Shown: positions 24,233 through 33,727 of the stretch, in pieces | Numbering within the stretch: position 1 is the first letter of the stretch | Layout of the letters: every line of letters begins with the position of its first letter | NCBI GenBank assembly: GCA_947631905.1 | Contig: CANRND010000023.1 | Coordinates: forward strand, 1 to 36,314 | DNA: 36,314 bases | From: an uncultured Clostridia bacterium | GTDB taxonomy: Bacteria > Bacillota > Clostridia > Christensenellales > Borkfalkiaceae | Direction: 5' to 3' | Notes under the pieces: generated by a model | Told to the model about the DNA's origin: nothing | The model's database searches: none | The model's input: only the letters and a program-made list of their open reading frames with translations | Translations under genes and position numbers: made by a program

Positions 24233-24314
24233 CCCTTATTTTGCGTACTATGCGTGACGTAGTACACTAAATCTTTGCGCATGTAAAAAATTTCAAAGGA
24301 TTCTTGCAAAGTTC

Positions 24315-24343
24315 TTGCGGCGAAGCCGTTTTTATGGTATAAT
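24315..24343 (+). promoter_or_regulatory. Promoter of the BamE-like lipoprotein gene
   Basis: TTGCGG (24315-24320), a 17-bp spacer and perfect TATAAT (24338-24343) lie about 36 nt before the GTG start. A small palindrome GTACTA / TAGTAC (24245-24265) lies upstream and may be a regulator site. Confidence 0.7.
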
Positions 24344-24378
24344 GAAATAGGATAAATTTTCCGTAAGGGAGGTCGGTC

Positions 24379-25452
24379 GTGAAAAAGACTCTTACCGCAA
24401 TGCTTTCGCTCTTGCTCGGCGGTTCGCTTCTCCTGTCCTTTGCAGGGTGCGCGGAGAAAGAGAAAAACGGAAACGATCTCGACGTCAACGTGAATGTCAA
24501 CGTTACGGCGGAGGGGATCGACAAAGCCGACCCCTACACGTGGTTTGAGGTGAATAAAGAAGTTCTCCCGACCCGCGCGCAATGCGAGGCCATTACCATC
24601 GGGATGAGGCTGAACGAAGTCATCGTAAAAATCGGCAAGCCGCAGAGGGACATCGGTTCGGGCGCGATCCTCTTCCAATTTGATGTGTCGGACGGCTCCG
24701 TGTTCACGGTGAAGTTTCTGCCCGACTTCCTGCCCGACCCTGCGGCGGGCCTTTCGCAGTACGACAGACTTTTCGTCTCCGACACGACGTTCGACGCCGC
24801 GGTTCCCGATCTCTACTTCCCCCAACAGACGGTTTTGAGCAACCTCTATCCGTGGATGGAGACACTGGAAGAGGGAGATATTGTTAAAGTCCGCTATGAG
24901 CAAGCATTCATCGGCGTTGCGCCGTACGATCATTTGAGAAATATTGCCTATTCCACCGACCAAACGGATATTGCAAATGCCTATCGGCTTTTCTCGTCGC
25001 CGCTTCATGCCATTTCGCAAAGCGAGGGGCAAATAGACGGGGGCGGATATGTGCGGTACGATTTTATTACGGCGGAAGAGACCTACTGCGTGACTTTTTC
25101 CAACAGTACCGTTTTGATCGGCGAGCGATATTATCGCTTCGACGGCAAGCTCTTTGAATTTGCCGCTCCCGACGTGGAGTGTCATGCGTTCGTCACTTTT
25201 ACCGACGACGATCCCTACGAGGTCTTTACCTATGCGGAAAAGAGCGAGAAGATCGGCGATTTTTACGGCTTGGGCGAATTTGAATTTCGGGTTTACGACG
25301 GCTTGCTCGAAAACACGCCGCGCTATGTTCTGAAAAGCGCGGGCGGGGTCGATCTTCTGATCTTGTCCGCAGATAAATTTCTCATTGAGGGCGATAAAAA
25401 TACGGTGATCTATCAAATCACGGGCGACAAAGACTTTTCGTTCTTGTTCTGA
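24379..25452 (+). CDS. Hypothetical lipoprotein with BamE/SmpA-like segment
   Basis: This 357-residue protein has a lipoprotein signal peptide ending in the lipobox FAGC and an Asp/Asn/Val-rich linker (DLDVNVNVNVTAE), so it should be anchored outside the membrane. Residues around TIGMRLNEVIVKIGKPQRDI followed by FQFDVSDGSVFTVKF resemble the small BamE/SmpA/OmlA fold (G-M-x-x-x-E-V-x-x-x-x-G-x-P). The remainder shows beta-rich repeats with two further F-T-Y-type segments and is not recognised. The GTG start has GGGAGG at good spacing. It stands alone downstream of a promoter. Function is unknown; in Gram-positives such folds are often general binding modules. Confidence 0.75.
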   Translation: MKKTLTAMLSLLLGGSLLLSFAGCAEKEKNGNDLDVNVNVNVTAEGIDKADPYTWFEVNKEVLPTRAQCEAITIGMRLNEVIVKIGKPQRDIGSGAILFQFDVSDGSVFTVKFLPDFLPDPAAGLSQYDRLFVSDTTFDAAVPDLYFPQQTVLSNLYPWMETLEEGDIVKVRYEQAFIGVAPYDHLRNIAYSTDQTDIANAYRLFSSPLHAISQSEGQIDGGGYVRYDFITAEETYCVTFSNSTVLIGERYYRFDGKLFEFAAPDVECHAFVTFTDDDPYEVFTYAEKSEKIGDFYGLGEFEFRVYDGLLENTPRYVLKSAGGVDLLILSADKFLIEGDKNTVIYQITGDKDFSFLF

Positions 25453-25502
25453 GATTTCCGCAAAGCGCAAAAAAGGAACACCATTGAAGGAGAATAGTCT
25501 CG

Positions 25503-26027
25503 GTGAACGGTAAAATACAGTCGGTTGAACCTAACGTTGCAGATTTGGCGAATGGTTGGCTGAAATCATACGGTTTAGATTATAAATTGGAGCAAGAATC
25601 ACTGAATAGTGAAATCGATCAAGCTCTTAATGATTATGCTTCCAAAAATGGCGGGGGTGGAGGCAATCGTCCCGACGCCAAACTTTTGCTTCGCGACAAA
25701 AATTTGGTCGACTATCCTATTTTGATTGAGTACAAAGGGTATAAAGACAGATTAGTAAAATTGGATAGTAACGGCGAGGTGGCAAATAAAAATGCAAAAA
25801 ACGAACCCGATTACAAAGCCATCAATTCTTATGCCGTAAACGGTGCGGTTCATTACGCAAACGCATTACTTCACTATACAAGTTATACCGATATCATTGC
25901 TATCGGCATGACAGGCTATTATGACGAATTAGGTAAATTGCAATATCAAATCGGCGTGTATATGTTTCCAAGAACAATTTTGGCGTTGGACAGGAGATTG
26001 ATCAATATACTGATTTCTCTTTTTTGA
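25503..26027 (+). CDS. Nuclease domain fragment of a BcgI-like restriction-modification protein (frameshifted)
   Basis: The 174-residue product matches the N-terminal nuclease part expected of a fused type IIB (BcgI A-like) enzyme. A PD-(D/E)xK-type site is visible: Pro57-Asp58 in GNRPDAKLLL and Glu76-x-Lys78 in ILIEYKG. After Gly151-Val152-Tyr153 the reading frame becomes nonsense-like (MFPRTILALDRR) and stops. The frame of the downstream methyltransferase, read upstream, gives VSKNNFGVGQEIDQYTDF followed by SFLKKKNF, joining exactly here, so two extra bases (AT in GTATATG, about 25957-25963) seem to have split one gene. The GTG start has GAAGGAG upstream. AT-richness compared with neighbours suggests horizontal acquisition. 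Confidence 0.75.
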   Translation: MNGKIQSVEPNVADLANGWLKSYGLDYKLEQESLNSEIDQALNDYASKNGGGGGNRPDAKLLLRDKNLVDYPILIEYKGYKDRLVKLDSNGEVANKNAKNEPDYKAINSYAVNGAVHYANALLHYTSYTDIIAIGMTGYYDELGKLQYQIGVYMFPRTILALDRRLINILISLF

Positions 26028-27544
26028 AAAAGAAAAATTTTGATGCGTTTATTCAAAAGGTCAAGCAACTTTCCCTGTCGCAAGAAGAAATCGAGCGCTT
26101 GAAGGAACAGCGCGAGCGCGAAATTGACGCAAGTCTTGTAAAGCTGAACAATGATATTTATCAAAATGAAAAAGGCTTGGGAGAGCAAGATAGGGTCTAT
26201 CTTGTCGCTGCTTCCATTATCGCAACTCTTGGGATTCCGAATAAGGTTGCTGCACTTGAAAAAGGCGAGTTAAAATCTTCTTCCGAAGAAGGCAGTCGCG
26301 ATGGAGACATCATTTTACGCAAAATCAAAGCATTTTTGAATGAAAAGAATCTTCCGCAAGAGAAGAAAGAAATGATTGTGCGCACGCTTGCCAATACGCT
26401 TACCACCGATAACATCAATAAAGTCGAGAATGGGGAAAGTCAATTAAAGCGAGTTTTTAGAAAAATCGTCGATGACTTGGGAATTTACTATAAAATCGGG
26501 TTGACGACAGATTTTACCGGGAAATTGTTTAATGAAATGTACAAATGGCTTGATTTTTCACAGGACAAGCTAAATGATGTTGTTTTGACGCCCGCTTATA
26601 TTGCCACACTTTTAGCAAAGCTTGCGCGTGTAGATAAAGATTCTTTTGTTTGGGACTTTGCGACGGGGTCGGCGGGACTTCTCGTTGCCGCGATGAACGA
26701 GATGCTCATTGATGCAAAAAATAAAATCAAATCTCCGGAAGAGTTGGCAATTAAATCTGTAGCGATCAAGGCGAACCAACTGCTTGGCTTAGAAATCCTT
26801 CCGAGCATTTATATGCTTGCCATTCTTAACATGATTTTGATGGGGGATGGTAGCTCCAATATCCTCAATAAGGATTCGTTAAAGGATTTTAACGGCAATT
26901 ATGGATTTATCAATACAGATAAACCGTTCCCCGCGACGGCATTTGTTCTCAATCCGCCGTATTCGGCGGCCGGGAATGGCATGATTTTTGTCGAGCGCGC
27001 ACTATCCATGATGGACAAAGGCTATGCGGCAATCATCATACAAAGCTCGGCTGGATCGGGGAAAGCAACAGAATATAATAAAAAAATCTTGAAGCACAGT
27101 ACTTTGCTTGCAAGCATTAAAATGCCGATCGACTTATTTGTCGGTAGATCGAGCGTACAGACACAAATCTATGTTTTTCGCGTGGGTGAAGCACATCAAA
27201 AAGATGATGTTGTTAAATTTATCGATTTCTCTGACGATGGCTACACACGCTCGAATCGCAAAAAGGCAAGATGTAATTTAAGGGATACCGATCATGCAAA
27301 AGAACGCTATCAAGAAGTAGTGGATTTGGTGCGCTTCGGGAAGTCCAAGCTAAAAATTTTTACATCGCAAGAGTACTTTGAAGGACATATTGATCCCCAA
27401 AACGGAGCCGATTGGAATCAGAAGAGCCATGTTGATACTCAGCCTACGCTTGAGGACTTTAAGAAAACGGTAGGCGACTACCTTTCGTGGGAAGTTTCCT
27501 ACGCAATCAAGCAAGAAAAAGAGGATGACCGCCTGGGAAAATAG
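26024..27544 (+). CDS. N6-adenine DNA methyltransferase domain of a BcgI-like restriction-modification system
   Basis: This 506-residue part would methylate adenine in the system's recognition site, using S-adenosylmethionine. Motif I is DFATGSAG (211-218), motif IV is NPPY (310-313), and the N-terminal helical region (SLVKLNNDIYQNEKGLGEQD) is like HsdM/BcgI-type proteins. It starts at a TTG overlapping the stop of the nuclease fragment (TTGA at 26024-26027). The frame stays open upstream with family-like sequence, so natively it was probably fused to the nuclease domain, giving about 680 residues (BcgI A-like). It might still be expressed by reinitiation at the TTG. Codon use is clearly more AT-rich than in flanking genes. 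Confidence 0.85.
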   Translation: MKKKNFDAFIQKVKQLSLSQEEIERLKEQREREIDASLVKLNNDIYQNEKGLGEQDRVYLVAASIIATLGIPNKVAALEKGELKSSSEEGSRDGDIILRKIKAFLNEKNLPQEKKEMIVRTLANTLTTDNINKVENGESQLKRVFRKIVDDLGIYYKIGLTTDFTGKLFNEMYKWLDFSQDKLNDVVLTPAYIATLLAKLARVDKDSFVWDFATGSAGLLVAAMNEMLIDAKNKIKSPEELAIKSVAIKANQLLGLEILPSIYMLAILNMILMGDGSSNILNKDSLKDFNGNYGFINTDKPFPATAFVLNPPYSAAGNGMIFVERALSMMDKGYAAIIIQSSAGSGKATEYNKKILKHSTLLASIKMPIDLFVGRSSVQTQIYVFRVGEAHQKDDVVKFIDFSDDGYTRSNRKKARCNLRDTDHAKERYQEVVDLVRFGKSKLKIFTSQEYFEGHIDPQNGADWNQKSHVDTQPTLEDFKKTVGDYLSWEVSYAIKQEKEDDRLGK

Positions 27545-28662
27545 ATGCCTCACTTAACGAAAGACTGCAAGGCGTTAAGTGGGGCGAATACAGACTCGGG
27601 GATTTATTTACAAGCAGCATTGGCGATTATGATATTCAAAAAAAGCATATCAATGGCAAGGGCGATTTTGTAGTTACCGCCGGCTTGGTCAATAATGGAG
27701 TGTTAGGAAAGACAGACATGCCCGCAAGATTGTTTGATTGTGGAACAATTACCGTTGATATGTTTGGTTACGCATTCTATCGCCGCTTTAGATATAAACT
27801 GGTGACGCATGCCAGAGTATTCTCGTTAAAGCCGAATTTCAAAATGTCAGGAAGGCAAGGTCAATTTTTGGTAAATTCTTTACACTTTCTACACTACAAG
27901 TTTGGCTTTGAAAATATGTGTACATGGGAGAAAATCAGAGATGAAAAATTATTGCTTCCTACGAAAGATGATCAAATTGATTTTGAATTTATGGAGAGAT
28001 TTATTGTCGATCTTGAGGCTCAATATATTGCTAAAATGGAAGAAGAAAGCAATACAAAGCTGGCAGCATATCTGACGGTTGCGGGAGTTAAAGATTACGC
28101 GTTGACAAAAGAGGAAGAGGAGGCACTTCACAGGATCAAAGCTGTACAAACTAGAGAGTATAAAATAGAGCAACTGTTTGAAGAAGAGCCGATAAGGAAT
28201 AAACTTTCAAAGGCGGATTTATCCGACGGATTTCAATATCCGGCTTATTCATCCGAAACAAAAAAAGGTGGGCTTATTGGATATGCAAGCGTCGCAGAAT
28301 TTATCTGCAATAAGGACACGCCGTTTCATATCACTTTTGGAGACCACACGCGTGTATTCAATATTGCAAAAAAAAGTTTTTCGGTATTGGATAACGTAAA
28401 AGTGTTAAAGCCATACATCAATAACGAGAAAGCCCTGCTATTTATTATTGTAAAATGGGCAAAACAAATTCCAAATACCGGATATGCAAGACATTGGAAA
28501 ATAGCGAAAAATTGTGTATTATCTCTTCCTACAAGAAATGGGGAAATCGATTTTAAGTTCATGGATAAATTTATCTCCGCTATTCAGAAGCTTGTCATAA
28601 ATGATGTCGCTCTTCTTGCGGAAAAGAAGATAGAAACGGCAAGAAATATTGTTAATGGGTAA
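27541..28662 (+). CDS. Specificity (S) subunit of the BcgI-like restriction-modification system
   Basis: This subunit would recognise the DNA target. Two target-recognition-like halves are visible. The first contains WGEYRLGDLF, FVVTAGLVNNGVLGK and NSLHFLHYKFGFEN, ending in a helical spacer (DFEFMERFIVDLEAQYIAK). The second contains YPAYSSETKKGGLIGYAS and a second spacer (DFKFMDKFISAIQKLV). This is the type I/IIB S-subunit plan. No ATG, GTG or TTG occurs in frame before 27685, yet family-typical sequence begins upstream (ASLNERLQGVKWGEYR), so the start is unclear: ATA 27541, CTG 27565 or a lost/frameshifted ATG. From 27541 it would be 373 residues. It overlaps the methyltransferase stop in another frame. 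Confidence 0.75.
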   Translation: MDASLNERLQGVKWGEYRLGDLFTSSIGDYDIQKKHINGKGDFVVTAGLVNNGVLGKTDMPARLFDCGTITVDMFGYAFYRRFRYKLVTHARVFSLKPNFKMSGRQGQFLVNSLHFLHYKFGFENMCTWEKIRDEKLLLPTKDDQIDFEFMERFIVDLEAQYIAKMEEESNTKLAAYLTVAGVKDYALTKEEEEALHRIKAVQTREYKIEQLFEEEPIRNKLSKADLSDGFQYPAYSSETKKGGLIGYASVAEFICNKDTPFHITFGDHTRVFNIAKKSFSVLDNVKVLKPYINNEKALLFIIVKWAKQIPNTGYARHWKIAKNCVLSLPTRNGEIDFKFMDKFISAIQKLVINDVALLAEKKIETARNIVNG

Positions 28663-28674
28663 AGCAACTAGATA

Positions 28675-28705
28675 AAATATCCCCGCGTAAAACGCGGGGA
28701 TATTT
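28675..28705. terminator. Bidirectional terminator between the RM locus and groEL
   Basis: A perfect 14-bp stem AAATATCCCCGCGT / ACGCGGGGATATTT encloses a AAA loop. A/T-rich ends on both sides allow termination of the convergent S-subunit and groEL transcripts. Confidence 0.8.
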
Positions 28706-28767
28706 ATTGTAATCGTATAACCTTAGCAACTCACGGAAATTCTTTTCGCAGAAAAGAATTTCGTGAA

Positions 28768-30399
<1,632 letters not shown>

Positions 30400-30446
30400 T
30401 TACTCCTTAAAGATAATTTTTGAATGTTTTTTTTGGGGGGGAGCCA

Positions 30447-30477
30447 ACGTCACCCTTCGACAGGCTCAGGGTGACGT
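30447..30477. repeat. Extragenic palindrome with GTCACCCT/AGGGTGAC arms
   Basis: Perfect 10-bp arms ACGTCACCCT (30447-30456) and AGGGTGACGT (30468-30477) flank TCGACAGGCTC. CTTCGACAGGCTCAGGGTGAC-type sequences are widely dispersed in bacterial intergenic DNA. No gene is associated. Confidence 0.7.
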
Positions 30478-30552
30478 ATTTAGGAATCGCGCCGAATGTT
30501 TCCCTAATTACTGCGCGTTGGGAAATCGCCGTTTCCCAAATCTCTTGCCTTA

Positions 30553-30709
30553 GGCGGAATTTATTTCCGCCGTGGGCGACAACATTTGTTGCACTCTTGC
30601 AACTTCTTGTCCGATGAAACGAACGAGAGGACAAGTAAGTTAAGGCGGAATAGGCAGTTTCCTCACGGCGTTTCTTTTCGGGCGCAGCGAAGAAAAGAAA
30701 CGCGTGAAC
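30553..30709 (+). repeat. Structured interspersed repeat, copy 2
   Basis: Read on the plus strand it repeats the architecture of 4757-4910. A first hairpin GGCGGAA/TTCCGCC is followed by CAACATTTGTTG, then GTTGCA-CTCT-TGCAAC, then the stem AACTTCTTGTCC / GGACAAGTAAGTT around the loop GATGAAACGAACGAGA. TTTCCTCACG then leads to a terminal hairpin with arms GCGTTTCTTTTC/GAAAAGAAACGC (30668-30679, 30692-30703) and GTGAAC. The terminal arms differ in sequence from copy 1 yet pair perfectly. It lies antisense to groESL, abutting the groES stop. Confidence 0.8.
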
Positions 30710-30994
30710 TTACTCTACGATCGCCAAAATATCGCTCTGCTTGATGATGGTAAATTCCTTGCCGTCCACCTTGAAATCGCTCCCCGCATACTTGGAGCAG
30801 AGGACTTTATCGCCGACTTTTACCTGCATCACGGTCTCTTTGCCGTCTACGATCCCGCCGGGGCCGACCGCCACGACAACGCAGGTCTGGGGCTTTTCCT
30901 GTGCGGAAGAGGGGAGAATGAAGCCGCTCTTCGTCTTTTCTTCGACGGTCAGCGCTTCTACGACGACCTTATCGAATAAGGGTTTGATATTCAT
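30710..30994 (-). CDS. groES: Co-chaperonin GroES (10 kDa)
   Basis: This 94-residue protein forms the heptameric lid of GroEL. It begins MNIKPLFDKVVVEALTVEEK; the mobile loop that binds GroEL is KTKSGFILPSSAQEKPQ; VGDKVLCSKYAGSDFKVDGK and a terminal IVKQSDILAIVE-like end are typical. GGAGG precedes the ATG. The promoter lies at 31045-31072. No CIRCE (HrcA) inverted repeat TTAGCACTC/GAGTGCTAA is seen in the upstream region. Confidence 0.97.
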   Translation of the reverse strand: MNIKPLFDKVVVEALTVEEKTKSGFILPSSAQEKPQTCVVVAVGPGGIVDGKETVMQVKVGDKVLCSKYAGSDFKVDGKEFTIIKQSDILAIVE

Positions 30995-31044
30995 AATAAC
31001 CTCCGATTTGATTTGATTGCGGGTTGTCCGCTTTATTCCTATCT

Positions 31045-31072
31045 ATTATAAACAGCAACGCCGCCCCGTCAA
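31045..31072 (-). promoter_or_regulatory. Promoter of groES
   Basis: On the minus strand TTGACG (31067-31072), a 16-bp spacer and perfect TATAAT (31045-31050) lie about 50 nt before groES. It looks like a vegetative promoter without a CIRCE operator. Confidence 0.7.
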
Positions 31073-31130
31073 ACGGAGATACGCATTTTTTTTGGAAATT
31101 TTTGTAATTTTGTTTTGTTTGCATTTTGGC

Positions 31131-31165
31131 GCGCCGCCCGCGCCCGGGAAAAGCGCGGGCGGCGC
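31131..31165. repeat. GC-rich palindrome between groES and the dCMP deaminase gene
   Basis: Arms GCGCCGCCCGCGC (31131-31143) and GCGCGGGCGGCGC (31153-31165) enclose a 9-nt loop. No T run follows on either strand, so it is not a standard terminator. It resembles the other GC-rich hairpins in the window. Confidence 0.6.
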
Positions 31166-31217
31166 AAGGTCCTGTGCGTTCCGTAAAGCGTCCTTTTTGA
31201 AATTGCGGAGAAAGCGC

Positions 31218-31246
31218 TTGCGCAAATGCGCGGGGTATGTTATAAT
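31218..31246 (+). promoter_or_regulatory. Promoter of the dCMP deaminase gene
   Basis: TTGCGC (31218-31223), a 17-bp spacer and perfect TATAAT (31241-31246) lie 18 nt before the start codon. The downstream cyclophilin and purB genes are probably on the same transcript. Confidence 0.7.
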
Positions 31247-31264
31247 GGAAAAAGGAGGAAAAAA

Positions 31265-31708
31265 ATGGATAAGTGGGACAAGCGGTTTATGGAACTCACC
31301 GAACAGGTGGGAAGCTGGGCGAGCTGTATCCGCCGCAAGGTGGGCGCGGTCATCGTGCGTGAAAACCGCGTGATGACGACAGGCTACAACGGCGCGCCCG
31401 GGGGCATTCTCTCCTGCGTAGAGCGGGGAAAATGCCTGCGCATCGAGAACAATATCCCGAGCGGCACCCGCGCGGAACTGTGCTACGCCGCCCACGCCGA
31501 GCAGAACGCCATCATCCAGGCGGCGAAGTACGGCGTGAATATCGACGGCGCCACCCTCTATTGCACCCACCAGCCCTGCGTGATCTGCGCGAAAATGATC
31601 ATCAACGCGGGCATCGAGCGGGTCGTGTATAAAGAGGGCTATCCCGACGAGTTCTCAATGGAACTCTTCCGCGAGGCGGGGACCAAAGTGGAGAAATACG
31701 AGGAGTAA
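31265..31708 (+). CDS. Deoxycytidylate (dCMP) deaminase, ComEB-like
   Basis: This zinc enzyme deaminates dCMP to dUMP for dTTP synthesis. It has 147 residues from ATG 31265. The zinc site is formed by His77 and Glu79 in YAAHAEQNAI and by Cys105 and Cys108 in HQPCVICAK. GYNGAPGGILSC is characteristic of dCMP deaminases of the ComEB type. AAAGGAGG lies just before the chosen start; an upstream in-frame ATG at 31226 overlaps the promoter and is unlikely. It is followed closely by a cyclophilin gene. Confidence 0.94.
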   Translation: MDKWDKRFMELTEQVGSWASCIRRKVGAVIVRENRVMTTGYNGAPGGILSCVERGKCLRIENNIPSGTRAELCYAAHAEQNAIIQAAKYGVNIDGATLYCTHQPCVICAKMIINAGIERVVYKEGYPDEFSMELFREAGTKVEKYEE

Positions 31709-31714
31709 ACAATC

Positions 31715-32233
31715 ATGGCAAATCCGATCGTAACGTTTGAAATGCAGGACGGAAAGACGTTCAAAGCCGAACTCTTTCCCGCCGTCGCGCCCAACACCGT
31801 AAATAATTTTCTCTCCCTCGTGAAGAAAGGATTTTACGACGGGCTGATCTTCCACCGCGTGATCGCGGGGTTCATGATCCAGGGCGGAGACCCCAAAGGC
31901 ATAGGGACGGGCGGCCCCGGGTATTGCATCAAGGGGGAATTTCGTGCGAACGGCTTTTCCAACCCCTTGAAACATGAGCGGGGCGTCCTCTCCATGGCGC
32001 GCACGCAAAACCCCGACAGCGCGGGTTCGCAGTTCTTTGTGATGCACGCGGACGCCTTTTATCTCGACGGGCAATACGCGGCGTTCGGCAAGGTCATTGA
32101 GGGCATGGACGTGATAGACGGGATCGCCGCCGTCCGCACCGACCGCAACGACCGCCCGCTCACCGAGCAAAGAATGAAAAAAGTGACCGCCGAAACGTTC
32201 GGGACGGAATATCCCGCGCCCGTAAAGGCATAA
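31715..32233 (+). CDS. Cyclophilin-type peptidyl-prolyl cis-trans isomerase
   Basis: This 172-residue enzyme speeds proline isomerisation during folding. No signal peptide is present, so it should act in the cytoplasm. The core carries FHRVIAGFMIQGGDP (with the catalytic Arg), GTGGPGYCIKGEF, LSMARTQNPDSAGSQFFV and FGKVIEGMDVID, all typical of bacterial cyclophilins. It lies 6 bp after the dCMP deaminase gene and 11 bp before purB, so it is in the same operon. Confidence 0.95.
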   Translation: MANPIVTFEMQDGKTFKAELFPAVAPNTVNNFLSLVKKGFYDGLIFHRVIAGFMIQGGDPKGIGTGGPGYCIKGEFRANGFSNPLKHERGVLSMARTQNPDSAGSQFFVMHADAFYLDGQYAAFGKVIEGMDVIDGIAAVRTDRNDRPLTEQRMKKVTAETFGTEYPAPVKA

Positions 32234-32244
32234 AGGAGCGTCGC

Positions 32245-33681
32245 ATGTCCGATAAAAAAATTTACGAGAACCCCCTCACGACCCGCTATGCAAGCAGGGA
32301 GATGCAGGAAAATTTCGGAGACGAAAAGCGTTTCCGCCTGTGGAGAACGCTCTGGATCGCCCTCGCGGAGAGCGAAATGGAGCTGGGTCTGCCTATTACA
32401 AAGGAGCAGGTGGAAGAACTCAAAGCGCATGCGGCGGACATCGACTATGCGCGCGCGGAAGAGTACGAGCGGCAGGTGCGGCACGACGTGATGGCGCACG
32501 TCAAGGCGTACGGGGACGCCGCTCCGAAAGCCGCGGGGATCATCCATCTCGGCGCAACGAGTTGCTTTGTCGATTGCAATTCCGAACTCATCATTCTGCA
32601 CGACGGACTCTTGATCTTGCGCAAGAAACTTGTCAATGTACTCGACAAGCTGAAAAAATTTGCCCTGAAATATAAGGACCTGCCCACGCTCGGGTTCACC
32701 CATCTGCAACCCGCCCAGCTCACGACGGTCGGCAAGCGCGCCACGCTGTGGGCGCAGGACCTTTTGCTCGACTTCGAAAATCTCGAAAATCTTCTTTCCC
32801 GTTTCAAACTGCGCGGCGTAAAGGGGACGACGGGTACGCAGGCGAGCTTTCTCGATCTCTTCGACGGCGACGGCGAAAAGGTGAAAGAGTTGGAGAGGCG
32901 GGTCGTTGAAAAACTCGGCTACGACAGGGTGTACGGCGTAACGGGGCAGACCTATCCCCGCAAGTTTGATTATTATGTTTTGAGCGTTTTGAGCGGGATC
33001 GCCCAGAGCGCCTATAAATTCTCCAACGACATCCGCCTGTTGCAGAGCATGAAAGAGGTGGAGGAGCCGTTTGAAACCTCTCAGATCGGCTCTTCGGCAA
33101 TGGCATATAAGCGCAACCCGATGCGTTGCGAGCGCATGGGAAGCCTGTGCCGCTATATGATCGGCCTGCCCGTGAACAGCGCGGTCACCGCGTCGACGCA
33201 GTGGTTCGAGCGCACGCTGGACGACTCGGCAAACCGCCGCATCGTCAACGCGCAGGCGTTCCTCACGGTAGACGCGATCCTCAATCTCTATCTGAATGTC
33301 TCGGAAAACCTCGTCGTCTACGACAAAGTGATTGCAAAACACATTGCGGCGGAACTTCCCTTTATGGCCACCGAGAACATCATCATGGAATGCGTGAAAG
33401 CGGGGGGAGACCGCCAAAAGCTGCATGAGCGCATCCGCCGCCTCTCCCGGGAAGCGGGGCGCAGGGTGAAAGAAGAGGGGGAGGAGAACGATCTGCTCGC
33501 GCGGATCGAGGCGGACGACCTCTTCAAAGCGGTCCGCGGGAAGCTCAGCGGTATTCTCGACGTCAAAAAATTTATCGGGCGCGCGCCCGCACAGGTAGAG
33601 GAATTTCTTGCAAGCGAGATCGCGCCTGTTTTGGAGAAGAACGCCGCTTTGCTCGGAGAAAAGGGCGTTGTCAACGTATGA
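32245..33681 (+). CDS. purB: Adenylosuccinate lyase
   Basis: This cytoplasmic enzyme acts twice in purine synthesis, splitting SAICAR and adenylosuccinate with release of fumarate. It has 478 residues, the length of the longer PurB type. Key parts are HLGATSCFVDCN (101-112), THLQPAQLTTVGKR with His153, and the superfamily signature GSSAMAYKRNP (282-292). AAAGGAG precedes the ATG. It ends the dCMP deaminase-cyclophilin-purB run and is followed by a promoter-like palindrome and then a bidirectional terminator. Confidence 0.96.
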   Translation: MSDKKIYENPLTTRYASREMQENFGDEKRFRLWRTLWIALAESEMELGLPITKEQVEELKAHAADIDYARAEEYERQVRHDVMAHVKAYGDAAPKAAGIIHLGATSCFVDCNSELIILHDGLLILRKKLVNVLDKLKKFALKYKDLPTLGFTHLQPAQLTTVGKRATLWAQDLLLDFENLENLLSRFKLRGVKGTTGTQASFLDLFDGDGEKVKELERRVVEKLGYDRVYGVTGQTYPRKFDYYVLSVLSGIAQSAYKFSNDIRLLQSMKEVEEPFETSQIGSSAMAYKRNPMRCERMGSLCRYMIGLPVNSAVTASTQWFERTLDDSANRRIVNAQAFLTVDAILNLYLNVSENLVVYDKVIAKHIAAELPFMATENIIMECVKAGGDRQKLHERIRRLSREAGRRVKEEGEENDLLARIEADDLFKAVRGKLSGILDVKKFIGRAPAQVEEFLASEIAPVLEKNAALLGEKGVVNV

Positions 33682-33685
33682 AGAT

Positions 33686-33714
33686 TTGAAAAATTGAATT
33701 TTGCATAGTATTAT
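33686..33714 (+). promoter_or_regulatory. Candidate promoter upstream of the tail-fibre-like gene
   Basis: TTGAAA (33686-33691), a 17-bp spacer and TATTAT (33709-33714) form a plausible promoter. Its -10 element overlaps the left arm of a perfect palindrome, and a terminator hairpin lies directly downstream, so any transcript must pass an attenuator. Confidence 0.5.
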
Positions 33715-33726
33715 GTCAGACATAAT
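33710..33726. promoter_or_regulatory. Operator-like perfect palindrome
   Basis: ATTATGTC A GACATAAT is a perfect 17-bp dyad with a single central base. It overlaps the predicted -10 element, where a bound repressor would block transcription. No regulator is encoded nearby. Confidence 0.55.
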
Positions 33727-33727
33727 C

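Noticed and set aside
30995..31130. CIRCE or CtsR operator upstream of groES
   Set aside because: No TTAGCACTC/GAGTGCTAA inverted repeat or tandem GGTCAAA boxes are present.
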